The translations under genes and the position numbers were made by a program. From NCBI GenBank assembly GCA_051920445.1, contig JBPPLN010000001.1, positions 682,001 to 746,000 of the forward strand: DNA of 64,000 nucleotides, written 5' to 3'. Position 1 is the first letter of the stretch; the number at the start of each line of letters is the position of its first letter. This stretch comes from CAG-177 sp003514385 (GTDB lineage: Bacteria; Bacillota; Clostridia; Oscillospirales; Acutalibacteraceae). The notes below the pieces were generated by a model. That model was not told where the DNA came from and did no database searches. It saw only the letters and a program-made list of their open reading frames with translations. Positions 37,892-44,896 of this stretch are shown here, piece after piece.

Positions 37892-38512
37892 TTATTTGTC
37901 CGAATCCGGATTGAAATTATAGTAGACATCCCACTGACCGAGCGGCATGATCCTGCCGACGACCTTGCCCATGATATATTTCTCGTTGATGAATCCGACG
38001 ACGCTCATGCGGCTGTCTGTCGAGTCGTTTCTGTTGTCGCCCATAACAAAAAGGCTGCCCTCGGGAACGGTTACGGGGAACTCGACATTGCCGGCGGTAT
38101 AGGTCGGCTCGAGAGTATATTTTTCGTCGAGCGCCTTGCCGTCAACATAGACAACGCCTTTTTCCGTGTCGATATCCACCGTCTGACCGCCGACCGCTAT
38201 AACGCGCTTTATCAGCGTCTTATGCATGGCGTTGGGCTGGGCGACGATAACTATGTCGCCGTAGTCAAACGAGCGCTTGAGCGAGCTTATCGCCACGGTG
38301 TCGCCGTTGTTGAGCGTCGGGTTCATCGACGCACCGGAGACGACGAGCACGCGGGTCACAAAAGTGAAAACAATGGCAATCACCGCGACCGCCGACACAA
38401 CGACGGAGACTATATCATAGATATTGCTGACCGTCTTTGAATTCTTCGGCTGCTTTTTAACGTCAGCCTGCTCTTCAGTATTATTCATTTGAAGTTCATT
38501 ATTTTCCTGCAT
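37892..38512 (-). CDS. lepB: Signal peptidase I (second copy of a tandem pair)
   Basis: Type I signal peptidases release secretory signal peptides at the outer membrane face. After a charged cytosolic N-terminus and one helix (about 32-53), the Ser62 motif SGASMNPTL and the Lys102 motif KTLIKRVIAVGGQTV are both present, then GDNRNDSTDSR. 206 residues. The ribosome site is weak (GGCGGA). It lies 33 nt after the other signal peptidase gene, so the two are probably co-transcribed. Confidence 0.95.
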   Translation of the reverse strand: MQENNELQMNNTEEQADVKKQPKNSKTVSNIYDIVSVVVSAVAVIAIVFTFVTRVLVVSGASMNPTLNNGDTVAISSLKRSFDYGDIVIVAQPNAMHKTLIKRVIAVGGQTVDIDTEKGVVYVDGKALDEKYTLEPTYTAGNVEFPVTVPEGSLFVMGDNRNDSTDSRMSVVGFINEKYIMGKVVGRIMPLGQWDVYYNFNPDSDK

Positions 38513-38545
38513 AACAGTCCGCCTTCAAATCTCAAGCCTTGCGGC

Positions 38546-39166
38546 TCAGTTTTTGATTATTTTGATTCTGTCAAACGGGTAGAACCTGAAAACGACCTTG
38601 CCGAGAACCTTGTTCTCGTTTATAAAACCGATATCAGTCGAACGCGAATCGAGGGAATCGTTTCTGTTGTCGCCGAGAACAAAGAGCTTGCCCTCGGGAA
38701 CGGTCACGGGAAAAGTCATATCATAGCTCAGATTCGTCTGAGTGTTCACATACGGCTCGTCGAGCACCTGACCGTTGACGCTGACGGTGCCCTTATAAAA
38801 ATCTATATCCACCGTGTCGCCGCCGACCGCGATAACGCGCTTTATTATCGACTCATCCTTGCGCGTGGCGTGGGATATTATTATAACATCACCGCTCTCG
38901 TAGCCGGAAAAGCTATGTACGCACGCGACCCTGTCGCCGCCGCTGAATTTCGGGAGCATTGAGTTGCCGATAACCGCGGCAGGTCTCAACACGAGCGAGA
39001 ACAACAGTATGAGTATAATAACCGCCGACTCGAGCGTGGCAACTGCGTCATATACTATGCCCCACAGCTTTTGATTCCGCTCGGGCAGCTCTTCTCCGCT
39101 GTCCACCTCCTGCGAGAGTGCGGCAGGATATTCAAATTTAAACCAATATTCCTCGACTCTGCGCAT
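38546..39166 (-). CDS. lepB: Signal peptidase I (first copy of a tandem pair)
   Basis: Same family as its downstream neighbour, also 206 residues, with nucleophile Ser69 (IGNSMLPKF), base Lys109 (SIIKRVIAVGGDTV) and GDNRNDSLDSR; one membrane helix about 40-61. The N-terminal cytosolic parts of the two proteins differ, while the catalytic cores are clearly paralogous, suggesting an old duplication with different substrate preference. It follows rplS beyond a terminator, so some transcription may come by read-through. Confidence 0.95.
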   Translation of the reverse strand: MRRVEEYWFKFEYPAALSQEVDSGEELPERNQKLWGIVYDAVATLESAVIILILLFSLVLRPAAVIGNSMLPKFSGGDRVACVHSFSGYESGDVIIISHATRKDESIIKRVIAVGGDTVDIDFYKGTVSVNGQVLDEPYVNTQTNLSYDMTFPVTVPEGKLFVLGDNRNDSLDSRSTDIGFINENKVLGKVVFRFYPFDRIKIIKN

Positions 39167-39188
39167 CGCGTAAACCCCGTTTTAAGTG

Positions 39189-39217
39189 AAAAAGGTGTAA
39201 CAAATAAATGTTACACC
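39189..39217 (-). terminator. Terminator of rplS
   Basis: GGTGTAACA and TGTTACACC (9 bp) followed by TTTTT on the minus strand, 14 nt after the rplS stop. Confidence 0.88.
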
Positions 39218-39230
39218 CTCATTCGCACAA

Positions 39231-39581
39231 TTATTTGACCTGGCTCTTGACTCTCGCGGCCTTACCGACTCTGTCTCTGAGGTAATAGAGCTTGCTTCTG
39301 CGGACCTTACCGCTTCTGATGAGCTCAACCTTAGCAACGTTGGGTGAATGTACCGGGAAGACTCTCTCGACGCCGACACCGTAGGAAACTCTGCGAACGG
39401 TGAAGGTCTCGGAAACGCCCGAACCCTTGCGGGCAATAACGGTTCCTTCGAAAGCCTGAATTCTTTCTCTCTCGCCCTCGCGGATCTTAACGGAAACCTT
39501 TACGGTGTCACCGATCTTGATCTGGGGGATCTCGTCGCCTGTTTTAAGCGAATCCTGTGCAATAACTTTGAGTGCGTCCAT
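39231..39581 (-). CDS. rplS: 50S ribosomal protein L19
   Basis: L19 sits at the 30S-50S interface. The 116-residue protein shows the family features: PQIKIGDTVKVSVKIREGERERIQAFEG, FTVRRVSYGVGVERVFPVHSPNVAKVE and the C-terminal RSKLYYLRDRVGKAARVK. Length is normal. A GGAGGA site precedes the ATG. It has its own promoter and a long structured leader, consistent with autogenous control known for L19 in Firmicutes. Confidence 0.97.
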   Translation of the reverse strand: MDALKVIAQDSLKTGDEIPQIKIGDTVKVSVKIREGERERIQAFEGTVIARKGSGVSETFTVRRVSYGVGVERVFPVHSPNVAKVELIRSGKVRRSKLYYLRDRVGKAARVKSQVK

Positions 39582-39599
39582 TTTATATTCCTCCGTTGA

Positions 39600-39713
39600 T
39601 TTTCAGACGTTCGTAACAAATTAGATGAAAGAGGAGCGCCCGCTTTAATGTGGTGCGGCCATGCCGCTTCGGCATTAAACCCCGTCACCGAAGCTGTGAC
39701 GGATAACAAATGC
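39600..39713 (-). ncRNA. Candidate L19 ribosomal protein leader RNA
   Basis: The roughly 115-nt rplS leader folds into clear elements on the minus strand: CCGTCAC/GTGACGG (39702-39682, 7-bp hairpin) and TTTAATG/CATTAAA (39679-39673 in reverse with 39650-39644), the latter enclosing GCGGC/GCCGC. An L19 leader family is known from Bacillus and relatives; position and style fit, but I matched it by context and not by an alignment. Confidence 0.55.
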
Positions 39714-39719
39714 TTAGAT

Positions 39720-39748
39720 ATTTTAGCACAAAGTGCCGGACAATGCAA
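39720..39748 (-). promoter_or_regulatory. Promoter of rplS
   Basis: TTGCAT (39748-39743) and TAAAAT (39725-39720) on the minus strand, spacer 17 bp. Confidence 0.7.
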
Positions 39749-39913
39749 GTGTTTTTTGATTTTATTTTTCGCGGCGCAGGCAATATTATATATAAAAGTA
39801 TAGTCTGCGTTTCGTCAGTTCATGACAGGCTCATATTATGCCGCATATATCGTCAAAAATCAAACCGATAGCAATACTTACAATATTTTCAAACCGAATG
39901 TTTTTAAAGGCTA

Positions 39914-39942
39914 TTGACAAAGTGCATACGAAAGAGTAGAAT
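39914..39942 (+). promoter_or_regulatory. Promoter of the metK riboswitch transcript
   Basis: TTGACA (39914-39919) and TAGAAT (39937-39942), spacer 17 bp; the aptamer starts about 15 nt after the expected start site. The 39749-39913 stretch before it shows no gene. Confidence 0.8.
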
Positions 39943-39963
39943 AGCTGTCGAAATTTAATATTT

Positions 39964-40121
39964 CCTTATTAAGAGCGGCTGAGGGAACAGGCCCTGTGAA
40001 GCCCGGCAACCTGATTATTCAAGGTGCTAAATCCTGCGGTGCAGACCGGAAGATAAGGCCGGCGGCGGAAAATTTCCGTATCGCCCAGAAGTGCTTAGCG
40101 GTTTCGCCGAGCGCTTTTTTT
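39964..40121 (+). promoter_or_regulatory. SAM-I (S-box) riboswitch with terminator, upstream of metK
   Basis: The aptamer (39964-40058) opens with CCTTAT, then AAGAGCGGCTGAGGGAACAG and GCCCGGCAACC, followed by AAGGTGCTAAATCCTGC, and closes with ATAAGG pairing to the opening strand (P1). A terminator hairpin at 40091-40114 (GTGCTTAGC with GCCGAGCGC, one mismatch) ends in seven T's. SAM binding is known to stabilise P1 and let the terminator form, shutting off metK when SAM is abundant. Confidence 0.95.
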
Positions 40122-40145
40122 ATTTGTCAGAAGGAGGACAAAAAC

Positions 40146-41294
40146 ATGGCAAACTACTTTTTCACATCCGAATCCGTAACGGGCGGACATCCCGATAAGA
40201 TCTGCGACCAGATCTCCGACGCAGTCCTTGACGCTATCCTCGCCGAGGATAAGAACGGCAGAGTTGCCTGCGAGTGCTGCTGCACGACCGGCATGGTCAT
40301 GATAATGGGCGAGATAACCACGAGCGCGAAGATAGACATTCCCTCGATAGCGCGCCAGGTCATCTGCGACATCGGCTATGACAGCCCCGAAAAGGGCTTC
40401 GACGGTCACACCTGCGCTATACTTACAACTATAGACAAGCAGTCCCCCGACATCGCCCTCGGCGTTGACCGTCAGGGCGCGGGCGACCAGGGAATGATGT
40501 TCGGCTATGCGTGCCGCGAGACTCCGGAGCTTATGCCTCTGCCCATCTCGCTCGCCCACAAGCTCGCCGCTCAGCTGACGAAAGTCCGCGCAGACGGCAC
40601 TCTCCCCTATCTCAGACCCGACGGAAAAACTCAGGTCACGGTCGAATATGCCGAGGACGGCACTCCCGTAAGAATCGACGCTGTTGTCGTATCCTCTCAG
40701 CACGCCGCATATATCGAGACCGAGACGCTTCGCCACGACATCGAAAAGAATGTTATCCGCGAGATCATTCCCGCAGACATGATGGACGACAAGACGAAGA
40801 TATTCATCAACCCCACCGGACGCTTTGTCACCGGCGGTCCTCAGGGCGACAGCGGCCTCACCGGCAGAAAGATAATCGTTGACACCTACGGCGGATATTC
40901 ACGCCACGGCGGCGGCGCATTCTCCGGCAAGGACCCGACAAAGGTCGACCGCTCCGCAGCATATGCCGCAAGATACATGGCGAAGAACATCGTCGCCGCA
41001 GGTCTTGCAGACAAGTGCGAAGTTGAAATCGCCTACGCCATCGGCGTTGACGAGCCCGTCTCCGTTTTTGTTGACAGCTTCGGCACCGGCATTATCCCCG
41101 ACTCCGAAATAGCCGCCGCCGCGAACGAGGTCTTTGATCTCCGCCCGGCTTCGATAATCAAGGAGCTCGACCTCCGCCGCCCGATTTATCGTCAGGTAGC
41201 CGCTCTCGGCCATGTCGGCAGAACCGATATCGACCTGCCCTGGGAGCACACCGACAAGGTCAATGCCCTCAAGGGAGCCGCAGGCATAAAATAA
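40146..41294 (+). CDS. metK: S-adenosylmethionine synthetase
   Basis: MetK makes SAM from methionine and ATP. The 382-residue protein has FTSESVTGGHPDK, GAGDQGMMFGYA (the GAGDQG signature), and GGGAFSGKDPTKVDRSAAYAARY, all conserved. The ATG follows GGAGGACAAAAAC; a longer open frame upstream merely runs through the riboswitch. Expression is controlled by the S-box immediately before it, a feedback loop through its own product. Confidence 0.98.
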   Translation: MANYFFTSESVTGGHPDKICDQISDAVLDAILAEDKNGRVACECCCTTGMVMIMGEITTSAKIDIPSIARQVICDIGYDSPEKGFDGHTCAILTTIDKQSPDIALGVDRQGAGDQGMMFGYACRETPELMPLPISLAHKLAAQLTKVRADGTLPYLRPDGKTQVTVEYAEDGTPVRIDAVVVSSQHAAYIETETLRHDIEKNVIREIIPADMMDDKTKIFINPTGRFVTGGPQGDSGLTGRKIIVDTYGGYSRHGGGAFSGKDPTKVDRSAAYAARYMAKNIVAAGLADKCEVEIAYAIGVDEPVSVFVDSFGTGIIPDSEIAAAANEVFDLRPASIIKELDLRRPIYRQVAALGHVGRTDIDLPWEHTDKVNALKGAAGIK

Positions 41295-41324
41295 GATATA
41301 TTTAAAATATATTATTGTATAGCA

Positions 41325-41368
41325 AACCGCCGCAGGGAAAAATCCTTGCGGCGGTTGATTTTTATTTT
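41325..41368 (+). terminator. Terminator of metK (convergent with the zinc-ribbon protein gene)
   Basis: AACCGCCGCAGG pairs with CCTTGCGGCGGTT (one bulge) and is followed by GATTTTTATTTTG. Confidence 0.85.
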
Positions 41369-41371
41369 GTT

Positions 41372-41710
41372 TTATTCCCTGCAACTGTCCTTGCCGCATT
41401 TTTTGCAATGCAGACGGCTCTTGTCCGGCGTGAGATAATATTCCGCGCCGCAGTACGGGCAGCGCACCGCGTCCACACCCTTGAACATAGCTATAGACAA
41501 GGAAGGAAACACGGCGGCGGCGAGATAGAAGAATATCGCCGAGGTTATCGGCACTATCACGACAACTATTGCAAACGACGGAACGACTATGCCGAGCACA
41601 ATAAACACAGCCGTCAACAGTAAAAGCAGCACCGCGGCAACGGGGCGTTTTTTCCGTCCGATTATATTGAATTTTTCAAGAGTTTTGATGCGTTCGTCGT
41701 TGCTTTTCAT
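41372..41710 (-). CDS. Small membrane protein with C-terminal zinc ribbon
   Basis: Not a recognised gene. The 112-residue protein has two hydrophobic segments (about 22-42 and 46-70) and a C-terminal CPYCGAEYYL...HCKKCG pair (Cys84, Cys87, Cys102, Cys105), a zinc-ribbon-like module. The ATG at 41710 follows GGAGG by 6 nt. It has its own promoter and is convergent with metK. Function unknown. Confidence 0.75.
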   Translation of the reverse strand: MKSNDERIKTLEKFNIIGRKKRPVAAVLLLLLTAVFIVLGIVVPSFAIVVVIVPITSAIFFYLAAAVFPSLSIAMFKGVDAVRCPYCGAEYYLTPDKSRLHCKKCGKDSCRE

Positions 41711-41759
41711 TCCGCGCCTCCACACTTTTGCTGACCGTCGGTCACCTTGTGACATTTTT

Positions 41760-41787
41760 ATTATAGCACAAGCAAAATAAGAGTCAA
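41760..41787 (-). promoter_or_regulatory. Promoter of the zinc-ribbon membrane protein gene
   Basis: TTGACT (41787-41782) and TATAAT (41765-41760) on the minus strand, spacer 16 bp. Confidence 0.7.
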
Positions 41788-41927
41788 TAGCGCAGGACGA
41801 TATTTTTTAAATCATGATATTATCGGCTAATTTTAAAGTTGAAGGCAAGAGGGTGACACATCGCTGCCGAGCAAATAAAAAGCCGCCGTTTCCGAACTGA
41901 ATTGATATCGAATCCGGCTTTCGTTCG

Positions 41928-42147
41928 AACCCCTCAGTCACTTCGTTCAAAGTAAGTATGGGCGGATATCATCCACCCGCGAAATCACACGATTTTATTG
42001 ATACGCACCGCTACCGCGACAGCGGCACGATATGAAATTGTATAATTCACCCTATGCCTTCGCGTCCTACTATAATCAAATGATATACACTGCCCGCGTG
42101 GCTCCCCTGCAGGGGAGCCGGATTGGCAAAGCCAAGACTGAGGGGTT
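41928..42147. repeat. MITE-like palindromic element
   Basis: The 12-mer AACCCCTCAGTC (41928-41939) recurs inverted as GACTGAGGGGTT (42136-42147), bounding 220 bp without a gene. Just inside the right end are a perfect 20-bp palindrome, GGCTCCCCTG followed by its complement (42100-42119), and a TTGGC/GCCAA hairpin. The combination of short inverted ends and internal hairpins resembles the small interspersed palindromic repeats common in Oscillospiraceae genomes (from memory). No target-site duplication was identified. Around it, 41788-41927 and 42148-42200 hold nothing else recognisable. Confidence 0.6.
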
Positions 42148-42200
42148 AGCCCGCTCGGTTCAAAAAACAAAGTAAAAACTTTTTTCGCAAAAGCCCTGTT

Positions 42201-42710
42201 TCACAGCCTCTCCGCAAGCTCGGCGATATCGGTTATCTCGGAGCTGAGTTCAAGGAGATATTTGCGGGTATCTTCGTCTCGCATAAGATATTCCCCGGCA
42301 CGGCGCACGGCTCTGTAAAACCTTCGGTCGATTTTCTCCGGGCAGCGGAGCAGCGGACACATACCCGCGCGCGGGTCGGGCACAGGCACTATAACAATTT
42401 CATTTTCGCGCTCGACCGCGAGCGGAAACAGCGGGAATATCCTGCACGCAAGCGGTCTTTTGTGCCTGTCGCAGCCGCCGCGGCAGACGACAACAGGCTC
42501 GCCGAAGTTGCCCTCGGAATCATTTATTTCAAAATCCATGCTGCTTTCGAACAGCTCTTTTTCGCCGGGGAACAGACCCATGCCGTCATTGTCCCCGCCG
42601 GAGCAGCAGCGCGCCGAGCAGAGCTTTCCGCAATTAAAAGGCTTGAGCGGGGTTATATTTTCAAGCTCGTCGAGTGCCTTTTGCAGCCCGCTTTTGAAAT
42701 TATTTTTCAT
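42201..42710 (-). CDS. Cysteine-cluster protein (YkgJ-like)
   Basis: The 169-residue soluble protein has nine cysteines arranged as FNCGKLCSARCC (27-36), CRGGC (76-80), RPLACRIFPLFP (Cys89) and MCPLLRC (118-123). The CxxxCxxxCC plus later RPxxCRxFP pattern is like the metal-binding YkgJ cysteine-cluster family, presumably ligating zinc or iron. Its ATG overlaps the stop of the sirtuin gene by 4 nt (ATGA), implying translational coupling. Function unknown. Confidence 0.65.
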   Translation of the reverse strand: MKNNFKSGLQKALDELENITPLKPFNCGKLCSARCCSGGDNDGMGLFPGEKELFESSMDFEINDSEGNFGEPVVVCRGGCDRHKRPLACRIFPLFPLAVERENEIVIVPVPDPRAGMCPLLRCPEKIDRRFYRAVRRAGEYLMRDEDTRKYLLELSSEITDIAELAERL

Positions 42711-43426
42711 ATATCTACCCCTCCGAGCACTTCGCAGACCTTGCCGCAGATCAGCAGATCGGCTCGCGAATCCGCCGAAGTCGGGCTCATATTGATAACT
42801 ACAAGATGCTTGCCGTTGAAGTAGTTCACAAGCCCCGCTGCCGGATAGACGACCATGCTCGTCCCCGCGATTATCAGCGTGTCGGCTGAGGCTATCGCGC
42901 TGACCGCGCCGCGCACCGTTTCGTCATCGAGCGCCTCTTCATAGAGCACGACATCGGGCTTTATCACCCCACCGCAGGAGCAGTGCGGCACGCCCTCGCT
43001 GTTTATCATATAGTCAATATCAAAGCTCCTGCCGCACCGCGTGCAGTAGTTTCTGAGCACGCTGCCGTGCAGTTCAAACACATTTTTGCTCCCCGCCGCC
43101 TGATGCAGACCGTCTATGTTCTGGGTCACGACCGCCGAGAGTATGCCCCTCTCTTCAAGCTCGGCGAGCTTTTTGTGCGCGGCGTTCGGCTTTGCCGAGA
43201 CGGCATATGAAAGTATTTTATCGCGATAGAATCTGTAGAAATCCTCCGTCTTGCGTTCGAAAAAAGTGTGGCTGAGCATCTGCTCGGGCGGGTAGTCATA
43301 TTTCTGATTATACAGCCCGTCAACGCTTCTGAAATCGGGTATCCCGCTCTCCGTCGAAACGCCCGCTCCGCCGAAAAATACGAGCGAACGGGACTGCGAT
43401 ATTATCTGCGAAAGTTCGTTTTTCAT
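42707..43426 (-). CDS. cobB: NAD-dependent protein deacylase, sirtuin family
   Basis: Sirtuins remove acyl groups from lysines at the expense of NAD. The 239-residue protein has GGAGVSTESGIPDFRS (NAD binding), TQNIDGLH, the catalytic ELHGS (His120), four zinc cysteines (128, 131, 149, 151) and GTSMVVYPAA. I use the ATG at 43426, 8 nt after GGAG; an earlier GTG overlaps the site. Overlaps the downstream cysteine-cluster gene. Confidence 0.95.
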   Translation of the reverse strand: MKNELSQIISQSRSLVFFGGAGVSTESGIPDFRSVDGLYNQKYDYPPEQMLSHTFFERKTEDFYRFYRDKILSYAVSAKPNAAHKKLAELEERGILSAVVTQNIDGLHQAAGSKNVFELHGSVLRNYCTRCGRSFDIDYMINSEGVPHCSCGGVIKPDVVLYEEALDDETVRGAVSAIASADTLIIAGTSMVVYPAAGLVNYFNGKHLVVINMSPTSADSRADLLICGKVCEVLGGVDI

Positions 43427-43454
43427 CTGTATCACTCCGTTTCTGTCGAAGATA

Positions 43455-43483
43455 ATTATACCATTTTTCGCACGAAATCAAAA
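43455..43483 (-). promoter_or_regulatory. Promoter of the sirtuin/cysteine-cluster pair
   Basis: TTTTGA (43483-43478) and TATAAT (43460-43455) on the minus strand, spacer 17 bp. The -35 is poor. Confidence 0.5.
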
Positions 43484-43575
43484 TATTTTTTACAGATGCG
43501 GCTCGAAAAATCCACAGTATTTTTATAGAGATTCAACAAACTTCGGCTTTTTCGGGATTTTTTTGAGATTTTCTA

Positions 43576-43604
43576 TTTACAAACGCTTTTCATGCTGTTA
43601 TCAT
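43576..43604 (+). promoter_or_regulatory. Promoter of the aromatic operon leader
   Basis: TTTACA (43576-43581) and TATCAT (43599-43604), spacer 17 bp; start near 43611, about 23 nt before the leader peptide ATG. Confidence 0.7.
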
Positions 43605-43633
43605 AGGGACAACAAGACAGTGAGGTCATCATT

Positions 43634-43759
43634 ATGAAGCTTTCAGCAAAACTGACAGCTAAATATTTTCCCTATTACTTTAGCTTTACCTACTTTTACG
43701 GTAAGGCTTATTTGCGTTTGACCGCAGACAGGGAAATGACAGCACCGAGCCGCGCTTGA
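43634..43759 (+). CDS. Tyr/Phe-rich leader peptide of the aromatic operon
   Basis: A 41-codon frame with a GAGG ribosome site 8 nt before its ATG. Residues 11-26 read YFPYYFSFTYFYGKAY, ten aromatic residues (six Tyr, four Phe) in sixteen. The stop codon lies 22 nt before a terminator hairpin in front of aroF. The composition and position are those of an attenuation control peptide such as PheL (established principle); here it would report on Tyr- and Phe-tRNA charging. It is not expected to have a function as a protein. Confidence 0.88.
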   Translation: MKLSAKLTAKYFPYYFSFTYFYGKAYLRLTADREMTAPSRA

Positions 43760-43813
43760 GGCGCACAAAACTTGGTAATCTCCCCCGCAGTTGAACGCTG
43801 CGGGGGTTTTTTT
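43683..43813 (+). promoter_or_regulatory. Transcription attenuator of the aromatic operon
   Basis: Within the Tyr/Phe codons GCTTTACC (43683-43690) can pair with GGTAAGGC (43700-43707). Next, GCGTTTGACCGC (43714-43725) can pair with GCAGTTGAACGC (43787-43798) over 11 of 12 positions including two G-U. The latter contains the left part and loop of a terminator, CCCCCGCAG/CTGCGGGGG (43782-43806), followed by TTTTTTTATTTT. The antiterminator and terminator are mutually exclusive. Exactly how the stalled ribosome tips the balance is inference. Confidence 0.8.
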
Positions 43814-43844
43814 ATTTTACAAATTTTCACCGGAGGGAAAAACA

Positions 43845-44861
43845 ATGGTAGTTATTCTTAGAGAAAATTACAACGAAGAGCAGCGCGACAATCTTGTGAA
43901 CTGGCTTGAAAGCCTCGGCATCACGGTTCACAGCAGCCTCGGCGAGCACAACACCGTGCTCGGACTCGTCGGCGACACATCGGGTATCGACATCGACCTT
44001 ATCAAGGCTCTCGATATCGTCGAGGATGTCAAGAGAATCCAGGAGCCGTACAAGAACGCGAACAGAAAGTTCCATCCAGAAGATACGGTAGTCGTCATTG
44101 ACGAAGAAAAAGATATCAAAATCGGCGGCGGCAACTTCCAGATCATCGCGGGGCCCTGCTCCGTTGAATCAGAAGAGCAGGTATGCGGCATCGCGCAGGC
44201 GGTTCAGAAGTCCGGCGCAACTCTGCTTCGCGGCGGCGCGTTCAAGCCCCGCACTTCCCCCTACGCTTTCCAGGGACTGCGCGCAGAGGGTCTCAAGCTC
44301 CTGCTCGAGGCAAAGAAGCTGACCGGCATGCCGATAGTCACTGAAATCATGGATCTGTCTCAGCTGCCGCTGTTCGACGATGTCGATGTCATTCAGGTCG
44401 GCGCGCGCAACATGCAGAACTTCGAGCTCTTAAAGCAGCTCGGTCATATCAACAAGCCCATACTTCTCAAGCGCGGACTTGCTAACACCCTGCAGGAGCT
44501 TCTCATGAGCGCCGAATACATCATGGCGGGCGGCAACATGAATGTTATCCTCTGCGAGCGCGGAATCAGAACATTCGAGACTTACACCAGAAACACCCTC
44601 GATGTTTCCGCCGTTCCCGCTATCAAGACTCTCTCGCATCTGCCGATAATCGTCGACCCCAGCCATGCGACCGGCATCTCGAAGCTTGTAAAGCCCATGG
44701 CCTTTGCAGCCACCGCCGCCGGAGCGGACGGACTTATTATCGAAGTCCACAACGACCCCGAGCACGCACTCTGCGACGGACCGCAGTCGCTGACACCCGA
44801 GGCGTTCGACGATGTGGTCAAGGGCGTCAACAGCATCCGCCCGTTCGCATATAAAATGTAA
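43845..44861 (+). CDS. aroF: 3-deoxy-7-phosphoheptulonate (DAHP) synthase, type I beta-like
   Basis: Catalyses the first shikimate step, condensing phosphoenolpyruvate and erythrose-4-phosphate. The 338-residue protein has an N-terminal ferredoxin-like regulatory domain (about 1-75; MVVILRENYNEEQRDNLVNW) and a TIM-barrel core with IIAGPCSVESEEQ, LRGGAFKPRTSPYAFQG, QVGARNMQNFELL and PIIVDPSHATG. The ATG at 43845 follows GGAGGG; upstream in-frame codons lie in the terminator. The N-terminal domain is the allosteric site in related enzymes. First gene of the aromatic operon. Confidence 0.96.
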   Translation: MVVILRENYNEEQRDNLVNWLESLGITVHSSLGEHNTVLGLVGDTSGIDIDLIKALDIVEDVKRIQEPYKNANRKFHPEDTVVVIDEEKDIKIGGGNFQIIAGPCSVESEEQVCGIAQAVQKSGATLLRGGAFKPRTSPYAFQGLRAEGLKLLLEAKKLTGMPIVTEIMDLSQLPLFDDVDVIQVGARNMQNFELLKQLGHINKPILLKRGLANTLQELLMSAEYIMAGGNMNVILCERGIRTFETYTRNTLDVSAVPAIKTLSHLPIIVDPSHATGISKLVKPMAFAATAAGADGLIIEVHNDPEHALCDGPQSLTPEAFDDVVKGVNSIRPFAYKM

Positions 44862-44896
44862 GGTTGCCAACAGTCTGTCGAAAGGATATAATAATT

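Noticed and set aside
43611..43844. A T-box riboswitch as alternative explanation for the aroF leader.
   Set aside because: The T-box core (AGGGUGGNACCGCG) is not present; the translated aromatic-rich frame explains the leader better.
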